Notes under the pieces: generated by a model
Database searches by the model: none
The model's input: the letters and a program-made list of their open reading frames with translations, nothing else
Told to the model about the DNA's origin: nothing
Program-made: the position numbers and the translations under genes
From: Turnera subulata
Taxonomy: Eukaryota; Streptophyta; Magnoliopsida; Malpighiales; Passifloraceae
Assembly: GCA_028386065.3 (NCBI GenBank)
Contig: JAKUCV010002549.1
Span: forward strand, 138,398 to 202,397
Reading direction: 5' to 3'
Length of the DNA: 64,000 bases
In this document: positions 11,434 through 22,223 of the stretch, one piece after another
Layout of the letters: each line of letters starts with the position of its first letter
Numbering within the stretch: position 1 is the first letter of the stretch

Positions 11434-11829
11434 TTAAGTTGTTTCGTAGTTCAGGTACGATGTTCGATGGCTGCTGCTTTCTTCTCCACCTGACTCCGGA
11501 TCCATACCTCCGCTGCATGTGCATAAAGTCTTCCGCTGCTGTTCTGTTGCATATGATGCTGTATTATATTTCTGCTGCTGTGGTTGCTTGTTCATATGAC
11601 TTTGAGGCTATTTGTCACCCTGCCTCTGTTGCTTGCTCTTTTCTCTGCTGCTGTTAAATATATTGTGAGCTGTGAGCTGCTGAATAATGGTCCCCGTGTT
11701 GGGTGATGGTTGTTGTATTTGTTTTTCCAGTTGTACATACGGGTTGTTGTACTGTATTCCCTATCAATAAGAATAGTTTCGGCACATGTTTACTGTGTTA
11801 CGGTAAATACGGGTCGGGGCGCTTCAGTT

Positions 11830-11842
11830 TGGTAGCAGAGCA
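11830..11842 (+). other. Primer-binding site
   Basis: TGGTAGCAGAGCA begins three bases after the 5' LTR. It resembles the TGGTATCAGAGC element of plant LTR retrotransposons, complementary to the 3' end of initiator tRNA-Met, with one or two differences. Confidence 0.75.
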
Positions 11843-11948
11843 GGCAGTAGGTCATTAGGGATATGATTGTGATTGCATGATTGCTTGTTTGTGCCTAAGA
11901 TTTGTCATGATATGATATGCATACATATACATTCTCATATAGGTACGA

Positions 11949-12958
11949 ATGGATCCGGTTGGAGGGAATCAGCATGCTGGAGTTCACCTAGATGACGATC
12001 AGGTATTGGTAGATCAACCGCAGCAAGTTGCGGGAGGTCCGAAAACTGCGAATGTTCCTTTGGGAGACCCTACGCAGATGTTAAATGTGGTAACTCAGAT
12101 TCTGCAAAGGCAAGATGCCAGAGATGCCCATATCGATGCTATGGAAGCTAAAGAATAGGAAAACCAGGGACCTGTTGAGGATCCAGTGTAAATGAAGCTG
12201 GAAAAACTTGGGGTTGAGGTTTTCACTGGTGTCACTACACTACAGGATGCAGATCGGTGGCTCAGACAGATGAACAGGGTTATGTTGAGGCTGACATGCA
12301 GGAATGATAGGTGGGTCAAATACGCTGCTGCCATGTTCCAAGGAGATGTCGTTGATTGGTGGGAGTCTACCACCAGGGACATACCGACACCTATCACTAT
12401 GCCGTGGAACCAGTTCTTGAATATGTTCCGAAGGAAGTTTGTTTCTGAGGCATACCAGGACCAGCTGAGACGAGAGTTTTTGGGACTGCAAGAGGGACCA
12501 GATCAGACGGTCAATGAGTATGAGATCAAGTTCAACCGCCTGTCCATTTATGCCAGTGAGTTTGTAGCTACTCCGGAGGCCAGATGTAAACGTTTCTGGG
12601 ATGGTCTTCGATCTGGTATTCAGACAGTCATGGGGTGCAAGGTCTATGAGACTTACCAGGACATGCTGACAGATGCCCTGAGAGCTGAGATTATTTGGCT
12701 GGGTAATGAGAGGGAGCAACAGGAGATCCGTAAGAGGCAAGCCGCACAAAGTTCTGGGGGACTGAACAAGAGGTTCCAGACATCTGCTAACCGATCAGGG
12801 TATGGGCAGAGCCGCTCTATGCCAGTAAGTCAGGGACGTGGATGGAACAATAATACCAGTCTGGAGGGACTTCATCTGGGGATACTCGCCCGAGACTTCC
12901 TCTGTCTCAGGTGAGGTGCTATAAGTGTAACGAAGTTGGGCACTACCGGTACGCTTGT
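11949..12958 (+). pseudogene. gag: gag of the Tekay-type element, with stops
   Basis: The frame starts at ATG 11949, soon after an acceptor-like CATATAG. The capsid region (12192 on) shows the retrotransposon-gag signature: ADRWLRQM, then KYAAAMFQGDVVDWWES, then WNQFLNMFRRKFV. It ends in a [14 protein letters not shown] zinc knuckle (12917 on). Stops at 12156-12158 (TAG) and 12189-12191 (TAA), and a frameshift near 12858 before the knuckle, mean the protein is not made whole. In the intact family this is the nucleocapsid/capsid precursor that packages the RNA. Confidence 0.88.
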
Positions 12959-15900
12959 CCCAAGTTGGGAAGATCTGGAGGTACAGCACCTACTCAGACG
13001 GTACAAGCTTCAGTTGCCAGTGTTCCTAGTGGTTCTGGAGTTGGCCGAGGCCGAGGACGTGGAGCTGTTCCTGCTAGGACCCAGTCAGCCATGAATCAGA
13101 GTGCAGCTGCACCGAGAGCATTTGTTATCACAATTGAAGAGGATCCAGAGAATGTCGATGTTATAGCAGGTACTTTTACAGTCTTTGGTAGTACTGCATA
13201 TACTTTGATTGATCCTGGTGCTACGCATTCTTTTGTCGCGCAAAGTTTTGCAACACAACATAATTGTATGGAGGAAAATTTAACTTGTCCGATGAGGGTT
13301 AGGTTACCTGCGGGTATAGTGGTCAGATTAACCCATGTGTGCAGAGAAGTTTCTCTTCCGTACGATAATGAGGTTTTTCTTGCACGGTTGGTTGTGATGA
13401 ACATGGGAGGTTACGATATCATTCTGGGGATGGATTGGTTGTCGAGGTACAGTGCTTTGGTAAACTGTCGAACCAAGGAAGTGTTGTTGACTTCCGACGG
13501 TGGACGACAGGTTTTGTTGACAGGTATTGGAAGAGTTGCTACTACATGTAGTATCTCTGCTAACCAGGATGTCAGAATGAAGCCGTATGGTCCAGATGCC
13601 TTGTTGACTCATGTTAAGAGCAAAGACGCTCTGACTCCAGTTTTGGGGGACATCATAGTTGTCAAAGAATTCCCAGATGTATTTCCGGAGGATTTACTAG
13701 GATTGTCACCTGACAGGGAAGTTGAGTACACTATCAACTTGATGCCCGGAGTGACACCTATTTCGATGGCACCGTATCGGATGGCGCCAACAGAACTCCA
13801 GGAGTTGAAGAAACAGTTGGATGAGCTGTTAGAGAAAGGTTTCATCAGACCTAGTACATCACCTTGGGGATCACCAGTTCTGTTTGTGAAGAAGAAAGAC
13901 GGCAGTTTGCGCATGTGTGTAGGCTACCGCCAGTTGAACAAAGTGACAGTGAAGAACAAGTATCCACTTCCCAGGATTGATGATCTTTTCGATCAGTTAC
14001 AGGGAGCTACCATGTTTTCCAAGATTGATCTTCGGTCTGGATATCACCAAGTCAAGATTGCAGAGAAGGACATACCGAAGACAGCCTTCCGCACTCAGTA
14101 TGGTCACTTTGAGTTCACAGTGGTTCCTTTTGGCTTGACCAATGCGCCTGCAGTTTTCATGTGCTTGATGCACTTGGTCCTGAATGAGTTCTTGGATAAG
14201 TTCGTGGTAGTCTTCATCGACGATATCCTAATATACTCCAAGAACAGGGAAGAACATGAAGAGCACATGAGGGTAGTACTATAGAGGTTGCGAGAGAAAG
14301 AGTTGTATGCCAAGTTCAGTAAGTGCGAGTTCTGGCTTGAAGAAGTAGCATTCCTTGGACATGTTGTATCCGGGGATGGGATTAAGGTTGACCCTGCTAA
14401 AGTAAAAGCTGTTCTAGAGTGGGAGCCGCCCAAGACGGTACCAGAAGTCAGAAGTTTTCTTAGCCTTGCAGGATATTATCGGAGATTCATTGAGGGTTTT
14501 TCTTTGATAGCCATTCCTATGACCAAGCTATTGAAGAAAGATCAAGCATTTGTTTGGAGTGATGCCTGCCAGAAGAGTTTTGACAAACTGAAGAAGAAGT
14601 TGACATCAGCGCCAGTTTTGACAGTACCTAAGCCAGGAGTGGAGTACGTGTTATTTTGCGATGCTTCAGGTCTTGGTTTGGGAGCAGTTCTGATGCAAAA
14701 AGGCGAGTGATTGCCTATGCTTCGTGACAGTTGAGGCCGCACGAGAAGAATTATCCGACACATGATCTAGAGATGGCCGCAGTGATTCTTGCTTTGAAGA
14801 TTTGGCGACATTATCTGTTTGGAGAAAGATGTCGGATCTTCACAGATCATAAGAGTCTCAAGTACATCATGACTCAGAAGGAGCTCAACTTGCGACAAAG
14901 ACGTTGGGTTGAGTTGCTGAATGATTATGATTGTACTATTGAGTACCACCTTGGAAAAGCTAATGTTGTAGCTGATGCTTTAAGCTGGAGACAACCAGAA
15001 GATGCTTCCACGACCTACTCGATATCCTCTCTTATCGAGTTAAGGAAGATGGGAGTTGATTTGTCAGTTGATGAGACAGGAGCTTTGTTGACACATATTG
15101 AAGTCAAATCTAACCTGAGAGGTTGGATTGTGGAACTACAAGATGGAGATCCCGACCTGATCAAGCTGAAGGAAGCAGTCCGCAGTGGAAAGGAAGATAA
15201 GTTTCACATAGCCGAGGATAGTGCACTGATGCTGGGAAAACGTCTATGTGTACCCAGTGTTGGTGACCTACGCAGTCAGATTCTGGAAGAAGGACATATG
15301 ACACCGTATGCTATACATCCCGGGAGCACCAAGATGTATCAGAATTTGAGGAGTCATTTTTTGTGGCCGCGCATGAAAAAAAACGTAGCTGAGTATGTTG
15401 CTAAGTGTATCACCTGCCAGTAAGTGAAAGCTGAGCATCAGGTTCCAGCGGGAAAGATGAGATCGTTGACAGTACCTGAATGGAAATGGGAGATGATCAC
15501 TATGGACTTTGTGGTCGGATTACCGTTGGCTCGGAGACGGCATGATGCTATCTGGATTATCGTTGACCGACTTACACAGTCAGCTCATTTTCTTCCCATT
15601 TGATAGACAGATACCCTGGATAAGTTAGCGAAGCAGTATGTTGCAGAGATTGTGAGGCTATATGGAATTCTTAAGTTCATAGTCTCAGACAGAGATCCGA
15701 GGTTTACATCACGGTTCTGGAAGAGTTTGCAAGCAGCTTTGGGTACGAAGTTGAGTTTCAGTACCGCATTTCATCCTCAGACAGACGGACAATCAGAAAG
15801 GACTATTCAGACATTGGAAGACATGCTAAGGGCTTGTGCTATTAACTTCAGTGGGAGTTGGGACCAGCATTTACCTTTAGCGGAGTTTGCCTACAACAAC

Positions 15901-16551
15901 AGTTATCATTCCAGTATTGGCATGCCACCGTTTGAAGCTCTTTACGGAAGAAAGTGCCCAAGTCCAGTTTGTTGGGATGAAGAAGGTCTTCGCCTGATCG
16001 TTGGTCCAGAATTGGTTAAGCAGACAGTTGATAAGATTCAGACAGTTAAGCAGAGTATGAGAGCAGCACAGGACGGACAGAAGAACTATGCCGATAAGCA
16101 TCGTCGTGAGATGGAATACCAGGTGGGAGAAAGAGTTTTCCTCCGAGTTGCGCCTTGGAAGGGTGTAATCAGATTCGGAGAAAGAGGGAAGCTGAGTCCC
16201 AGGTACATCGGACCGTACGAGATCGTGGAAAGGGTTGGACCCTTGGCGTACAGACTGTCTCTACCAGAGGAGTTATCACGGATTCATGACGTGTTCCATG
16301 TTTCCATGTTGAGGAGGTATAGATCACATCCGAGCCATGTGGTTACTACAGCAAATGTTGAGGTCGCAGAATATCTTACGTAGACAGAGTTACCAGAGCA
16401 GATTCTTGCCCGGGAAGTCAGACAATTGAAGAATCGAGTTATTCCGATGGTAAAGGTTAAGTGGAGCAAGCACTCTGCGAACGAGTCTACGTGGGAAGTC
16501 GAGGAGCTTATGCGTACTCAGTATCTGCACTTGTTCACAGCTTCGGAGTGA
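12959..16551 (+). pseudogene. pol: pol of the Tekay-type element: protease, RT, RNase H, integrase, chromodomain
   Basis: Protease is near 13140-13450, with DPGATHSF where the family has DSGATHSF. RT is about 13770-14520, with [11 protein letters not shown] and the catalytic FIDDIL. RNase H is about 14560-15000 ([19 protein letters not shown]). Integrase is about 15290-16100, with an HHCC finger ending CITCQ, TMDFV, SDRDPRF and QSER. A chromodomain (VKWSKHSANESTWE) lies at about 16390-16550. Stops fall at 14282, 14725, 15421, 15601 and 16381, with a frameshift near 14700. Several stops sit where the family has Gln or Arg, for example at the end of the RNase H YAS-RQL motif and after the CITCQ finger. 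Confidence 0.93.
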
Positions 16552-16574
16552 ATTTCGGGGACGAAATTCTTTTT

Positions 16575-16587
16575 AAGGTGGGTAGGC
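16575..16587 (+). other. Polypurine tract
   Basis: AAGGTGGGTAGGC lies directly before the TG of the 3' LTR, preceded by GGGGACGAAATTC. The 29.6 kb element has the same arrangement in reverse (about 32483-32520), which ties the two families together. Confidence 0.75.
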
Positions 16588-19299
16588 TGTAACAGCCCAG
16601 GTAAAAATTTCATTTTTACCGGGACTGTTTAAGTTAAATTACAGTAATTTACCATTGATTTTATTCTTGGGTAATTAAATTATGGTAAATCCAGCATTGG
16701 ATTCCGAAACCGAGCATTGTCCCACGATCGGGATTTTTCTACGGATTTTACGGACCAAAGCTGGAATTTTTCCGGGTCCAGGAATCTTCAGAAAAGACAG
16801 GTTTATCCTCGATTTAACGGACCAGAAATAAAGATAAGTGGGTACACCGGATATTTTCTGGTCCAGGCGGGTCACACTTCATATGCAGCAGAGTAACTGC
16901 ATAATTGAGGATTCAATTATTCAGCCGCCATCTCTTGTTAAGCCTGTGACTAACCAGTGGATTTGCATGCCTATATAGTTGTGTTCTTCCTGCCTCATCA
17001 GTACACCACCACCATCATCACCCTCGTCTCCATCTTTTCCCTGCAAACACCACCGCTATACTCTTCCCCTCAAAACCTTACCCAAGAAACCAGAACAAAA
17101 AGAAGAAAGAAAAAAAAAGAAAATAACACAACACCCAACCCCTCACTGCCACGTCACCACGCTCCTTCCTCCTTCTTTTTCTTTTTCTTTTTTTCCCTTC
17201 ACCGCCGCCGTGGCCAAGCCACCCGTGACCACCACCCACACCACCGAGACCACCTCGTCGCCGTCGCCACTCGCTTTTCCTCTCCTTACTCTAGACGCCG
17301 ACGCTGCAGGACGAGGAGTGGACGTCGTCGTCCTCCCTCTCTTTTCCTCGCTGCAACTGTCGCCGATGAGCACCGCCCCTACCGACTCTGACAGCTGCCG
17401 TCCCGCCTCCCTGCTGCTGGTGTCTCACGTCGCCTTCGCCTCGCCGTCCCGCGTCGTGCTTCGTCGCGCCGCCATCGTCTGCAAACCGAGGTGAGTAGCA
17501 GTCGTGGTCGACCCGGGTGCAGGGCGAGCTGGGTCGGGTGACCCGTTTCCTTGTGGGTCTTGTGTAGTGCGGGCCTGGACTGACCACGCGTGGGCTTGCT
17601 GGGCGCGCGGGCCTACTGTGGCCTTGGCTTGGGCTCGCGGTCCGGGCCTGCTGCGCCTAGTCTGTCCTGTTGGCCTGGGCTCCCCTGGGTTTGGACTGGG
17701 CTTGGACACATAGGCCCAGTCCGAAATTAAATTAAAAAAAAAAGAAAAGAAAAGAGAGAATAAAATCTGGAAAAAAATTTAATGGAGGAAAAATAACAAT
17801 AGGGTTTATATTTTGGGAAAATAAATTATGGAATATGATTTTGAAATAATATTTAGAGAAAATAATTTTGGAAAGAGGATTATTAAGATAATAAAATACC
17901 GAAATAATATCCAGGTATAGGTATAAGTATAGAATGGTATTTTGGCACTTGAAATAAATGGTGAATGATAATGATAATGGAAAATTAACCGGGGAAGTAA
18001 CCGAGCCGAGTTTATATTTAATTTTCGGTACACAGTATTAGCATGACATTTGCATATCATCTTATGTGTGCATATTATTTGATTGATATAGGAGTTGGTA
18101 ACGAACAGTTTGCTGAGGAACCGGACTTCGAATCTGTTGGACAATTCCATAATTGAGTAATCGGCTAAGGTGAGGATGGATAACCTTTGTTATGTTGCCT
18201 GTAATACTTGTGTGCTTTGTTGTTTGATTGAACTGCTGAGATATTCACTGTTGGTTATCGATTGCCGTGATTATTGCTGTTGTGATTATTGGACTGTGAT
18301 ATTGATTCTGTGGATATTATGCTGACTTTGATGTTGAACTATTAACTGTGGATAATTGGGAAATGGGAATTGGATTTGAAGTTGGATATAATTGTCATGT
18401 GGAAAGTAGTGGTACGACCTGATGGTTTGAAAATTAATTTTGGGATGCTATGGTCGGTTACTTGGTTTGGTTACTCGGTTTGGTTGGCATGTCGATGCTT
18501 GAGGTTGGGGTATACCGAATACCCAGTGGTTCGGATATACCGAATATCCGGTTGGCATGATGATGCCTGTGGTTGGGGTATATCGAATACCTAGTGGTTT
18601 GGATATACTGAATATCCGGTTTTGGGTTGTTGAACCCGGTATGGTAAGAATGGTATGGTTCTTTTTGACCTAGCATCCGGAATTAATTGATAACCTGGTA
18701 CGACCCTAGCTTGTCCAGTGACGAGGGCCCGGAAAATAAAATTGGAAATTATGTTAAATATTCTTTTGGTCTTGGCTCAGTCTTATTTAAGATGTGCTGT
18801 TGATTTTCTTGTGTTTGCTTTACTGTATTACTGTTGCCTGCATATCACTGTTTCGTCAGTGAGCACTTCGGACTCACCCCTCGCCTGCGGGGTTTCATCC
18901 CGTAGGTTAAGTTGTTTCGTAGTTCAGGTACGATGTTCGATGGCTGCTGCTTTCTTCTCCACCTGACTCCGGATCCATACCTCCGCTGCATGTGCATAAA
19001 GTCTTCCGCTGTTGTTCTGTTGCATATGATGCTGTATTATATTTCTGCTGCTGTGGTTGCTTGTTCATATGACTTTGAGGTTGTTTGTCACCCTGCCTCT
19101 GTTGCTTGCTCTTTTCTCTGCTGCTATTAAATATATTGTGAGCTGTGAGCTGCTGAATAATGGTCCCCGTGTTGGGTGATGGTTGTTGTATTTGTTTTTC
19201 CAGTTGTACATACGGGTTGTTGTACTGTATTCCCTATCAATAAGAATAGTTTCGGCACGTGTTTACTGTGTTACGGTAAATACGGATCGGGGCGCTTCA
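16588..19299 (+). repeat. 3' LTR of the Tekay-type element
   Basis: The LTR is 2712 bp, nearly identical to 9118-11826, and ends GGGCGCTTCA. It contains the TATA box, a donor-like AG|GTGAGT at 17490/17491, the candidate exon 18092-18169, hairpins 18486-18618 and the double hairpin 18859-18906. Differences from the 5' LTR include a roughly 18-bp insertion near 17655 (CTAGTCTGTCCTGTTGG) and small indels. Confidence 0.92.
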
Positions 19300-19417
19300 A
19301 TTTTAATTTAAGTTTAAAAATTTATGAACAAAAAGCAAGCACAACTGTTAAAAATAAGTTATTAAAATCGATTATCATTTTTATATCAATTGTATGAGTA
19401 TGTACTTTAGAATATTT

Positions 19418-19453
19418 GGCCCCCTTTAAAAATTCTATCTAGCTTCGCCACTA
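19418..19453 (-). mobile_element. Terminus of a hAT-like DNA element
   Basis: The minus strand reads TAGTGGCGAAGCTAGATAG then AATTTTTAAAGGGGGCC. This form is common at the ends of plant hAT-derived elements. No partner end or TSD was found, so only a terminus is called. It lies within the right arm of the Mutator-like element. Confidence 0.35.
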
Positions 19454-19464
19454 ATTACAATGAT

Positions 19465-19770
19465 TCGATCTTCAATTAATCAGGCCGAACCCTTTTAGTT
19501 AATCAGGTCAACCTTTCGCAATTAAACAAGTCTACCTTATAATAATCCCATCAATAATATTAAATATATAGATCCCTACAGAGGTGACCATAAAAAAAAT
19601 ATAATAGGTCGACTCCTTAGATTAACAAGTCAATCTTAACATAAATATTGATAGGTTAACCTATAAGTTAATGGGAAGACCTCTTATCAAATCTCCAAAA
19701 TAAAACATATACTTATAAAATTGCTAAGTCGACCTATAAAAGTTACTAGGTCGACCTCTTATTAAGAAGG
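19465..19770. repeat. Right block of AGGTCGACCT-like palindromes
   Basis: Words such as AAGTCGACCTATAA, AGGTCGACCTCTTA and AGGTTAACCTATAA recur. Together with 7425-7790 they form the subterminal regions of the transposon that the LTR element split. Confidence 0.65.
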
Positions 19771-20000
19771 ATAATGGCTACTAATATAACAACTATCATA
19801 ATATTAGAGATCTTACCATCTTGGATGGATTCCTACCTAAACTATTTTTTAGTATAAATAAAAAGAAAAATAAAAATATAACAAATAATGTTATTATAAA
19901 ATTACCATATCCAACGGTTATCATTTAATCATTCATATCTAATGGACATAATCGCGTGAGTACCATACTTATGGAGCACCATAGAAAAATCCCTAATTAT

Positions 20001-20615
20001 GGGCTAAAAGATGTGTTTTTATGGGCTTGTTGTTCGTGAAAAATCCACATTTTGTTTAGTTTAAAACTCCAAACATATTTGACCCAAAGTTAAATTATGT
20101 AACTAACATTGGGTTAAGAATATTTATAATCCAAACTAACCAAGATGTCGTACTTCACTAATCTAAACTCTATTGTTCCTATAACCTAGGCTAAGTCATT
20201 TACCAACCTAGATTTCAAGACATATTAGGGCTAAACTAATCAAGTATGAATGGTCCAAATTTGAGTGTTCACAAAAATATACACAAATCACATCTCAAGT
20301 CAACAACATTATAGTAAAAAACCATACATGGTAGCAACATTTAAAAGCCCGCACTTCATAAAATTTCTTCACCAAGGTGTTCCTAACAACAACATTCAAA
20401 AAGTTGTCATGGAACACTGGATTACGATCCCCCAAGACGTCAGTAGACACCAAAATAAGGAATAGAATACACATCACACTCTCTTTTTCTTGATTAAGTT
20501 TTTATTGCATTAGATTTTTCTTAACAACGTTTACAATGAGATAGTATTTTCCATAATCTATTAATGTAATGACATAAAGCCATTTGGGGTCAAATGTCTG
20601 GCCGTACAAGAATTC
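20001..20615. other. No supportable gene
   Basis: AT-rich spacer between the Mutator-like element and the next retroposon. Only short frames without recognisable motifs. Confidence 0.5.
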
Positions 20616-20630
20616 TGATCATTTGGGGAT

Positions 20631-21457
20631 TTTTTTTTTGTCTAAAGGGGTAAAAATATATTAATATAAACCGAGTACAACATACATATTAGCACAAATT
20701 ACACTACTAAAAATAAGAAAAACAACATAACTAAAAGCCACAAACATGGAGGAATAAATCCCCAAACAAAGCATGAACCATGAATATAAAGCGGTTACTC
20801 TTAAATTCAGACATAGGCAAGAGTTAAAACTCAAACCGAAGAACTCGCAGCTGCCCATGGACGGGAGGGCGTTCAATCCGCACAAAGCAGGACTAGCCTC
20901 AAACAGCAACCAAGTTCGCTTCCGGTGGTCGGTAGCTATCGGCTTTATCTCTGAAACCCGAGCAAGCCGAACAATAGCCATCACCGGATAGACGGAAGAA
21001 AGCCCATATCCTCCTTTGTGAGTAAACACTTCATAACAAGCTCCAAACTTCACACAATAACAACTATCCGCTATCTGCAACAAGCCCAATTCAAGGCCAC
21101 TGGAAGAAAGGAAGAACAACTCACCATCTCTTACTTTTGTATCCGCAGATCTAGAAGTCTCGAGGTTGAAAGCTTCAGATCCATGGATGCCAGGTGAGGA
21201 AGAGGTGTTGAGAGTCTCCAACAACAAAAGGATGGAATTGAGATCCATCAACTAACCACCAAATCTATTGCAGATCTACTAGATATATATAAAGTAAAGA
21301 CTTAATAAACACTTACAAGGAGAAAATGGGCTTATCAACCAACCGGAGGAACCGGCGGCGGCAGCCCGAACGCTCTTGAGGAAGACGACTTTGGGAGAGA
21401 AAATGGAAGGGAAAGAGAGAGGTTCCTAGGGAGAGAGATGGGATCAGGCCAGTTGCT
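20631..21457 (-). mobile_element. Short non-LTR retroposon, 827 bp, with 15-bp TSD
   Basis: It is flanked by perfect direct repeats TGATCATTTGGGGAT at 20616-20630 and 21458-21472. On the minus strand it ends in a poly-A run, seen as T at 20631-20639. The 5' part is a CT-rich, GCCGCCGCC-containing leader. An open minus-strand frame (20661-21251, 196 codons) starts at an ATG pair, but its protein is not recognised. It could be a retro-copied transcript or a LINE derivative. The insertion structure is firm; the content is not. Confidence 0.75.
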
Positions 21458-21472
21458 TGATCATTTGGGGAT

Positions 21473-22223
21473 ACTAATGCCCAGTTATCGGGTCAACATA
21501 GTATAAGCTTTATAAAACTAGACTTGATCTACGTCGAGGATGTTAGCCCAACTCATGGAGCCCATGAAGATGTGTGTTAGGATTTAGAAACTATATTCGC
21601 GTGTGTGCCGGCGGTAAGAACAACTTAATAAGGGTGACCTTATAATTATCGTCAGGTAGAGATGGCATAAAGAAATTAGAATCGTCAGATCGAGACGTAA
21701 CCTTTAGTAAATCATAAATACCCTTATCGAGAGGAAAACATAAGTTTAATATTTGAAATTAATTTTATCCAAACCATACGAGACCCTCTAATTTTGCAAA
21801 ACAATTAACAGTCATTGGTTTTGATATAATTCAAAATTGATTTGCTAGAAATTAATAGAAAGATATGTTTTGACTTTTTATCTCTCTCTCTCTTTCTTTT
21901 TTTTGGTTTGAACATATGTTGATTTTTTTTTTGGTCTGAGCATATGTTGATTTTGAACTTAAGCTATAGAAGAAATGAAATTAGCCCAGTATTCCCATTT
22001 CCCCCACGGTTATGACGCAAATGGTTTTTTCTTGTCCACCACGCACGCACAATTGGTCCTGTAATGTGTATATATATATATATATTCACGGATACACTAC
22101 CAGAGCCGCCAAAACCCTATTTCTCTTGCTCTTCTAATTCTTCACTTATCATACACTACCACTCTATCTCCATATTTTCTTTCTTTTTATTTTACAGCTT
22201 GCGAACTAAAACCACCGGCAAGA
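21473..22223 (+). promoter_or_regulatory. Upstream and 5' UTR region of the aspartyl-tRNA synthetase gene
   Basis: AT-rich DNA with a CT microsatellite near 21880-21895 and a short tandem repeat (GAACATATGTTGATTTT-like, twice, 21908-21955). A TATATATATATAT stretch at about 22068-22084 is the only TATA candidate, about 140 bp before the ATG. The interval before the ATG is pyrimidine-rich, as in many plant housekeeping leaders. Confidence 0.5.

Larger units (their letters stand above)
9118..11826 (+). repeat. 5' LTR of the Tekay-type element
   Basis: The LTR is 2709 bp with TG...CA ends. U3 includes a TATA box CTATATAG (about 9501-9508), followed by a CT- and CCG-rich leader. A splice-donor-like AG|GTGAGC sits at 10012/10013, a candidate leader exon at 10596-10673, a hairpin array at 11008-11139 and a double hairpin at 11386-11433. 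Compared with the 3' LTR it lacks a 9-bp CCACCCACA-type insertion but keeps about 15 bp near 10890 that the 3' copy lost. Confidence 0.92.
9118..19299 (+). mobile_element. Complete Ty3/gypsy chromovirus (Tekay/Del-type) LTR retrotransposon
   Basis: This is a full-length element: 5' LTR 9118-11826, internal region 11827-16587, 3' LTR 16588-19299. The TSD ATTTT lies at 9113-9117 and 19300-19304. Both LTRs begin TGTAACAGCCCAGG and end CGCTTCA. The pol order is protease, RT, RNase H, integrase, then a C-terminal chromodomain, which with the 2.7 kb LTRs places it with Tekay/Del chromoviruses. Coding capacity is lost through seven in-frame stops and two frameshifts, so it cannot move without helper proteins. 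The near-identical LTRs suggest a fairly recent insertion. Confidence 0.95.
7226..19993. mobile_element. Mutator-like (MULE-type) DNA transposon, non-autonomous, split by a nested LTR element
   Basis: The outermost ends are inverted repeats of 38 bp, 7226-7263 and 19956-19993, matching at about 34 positions; both contain CTATGGTGCTCCAT and GTATGGTACTCAC. Outside them is the direct repeat TAATTAT (7219-7225 and 19994-20000), which can be extended to TAATTATGGG (10 bp). TSDs of 9-11 bp are typical of Mutator-like elements, hence the class; a 7-8 bp reading would leave hAT possible. Without the nested retrotransposon the element is about 2.6 kb. No transposase frame is visible. Both arms carry many AGGTCGACCT-like palindromes. 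Confidence 0.65.
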
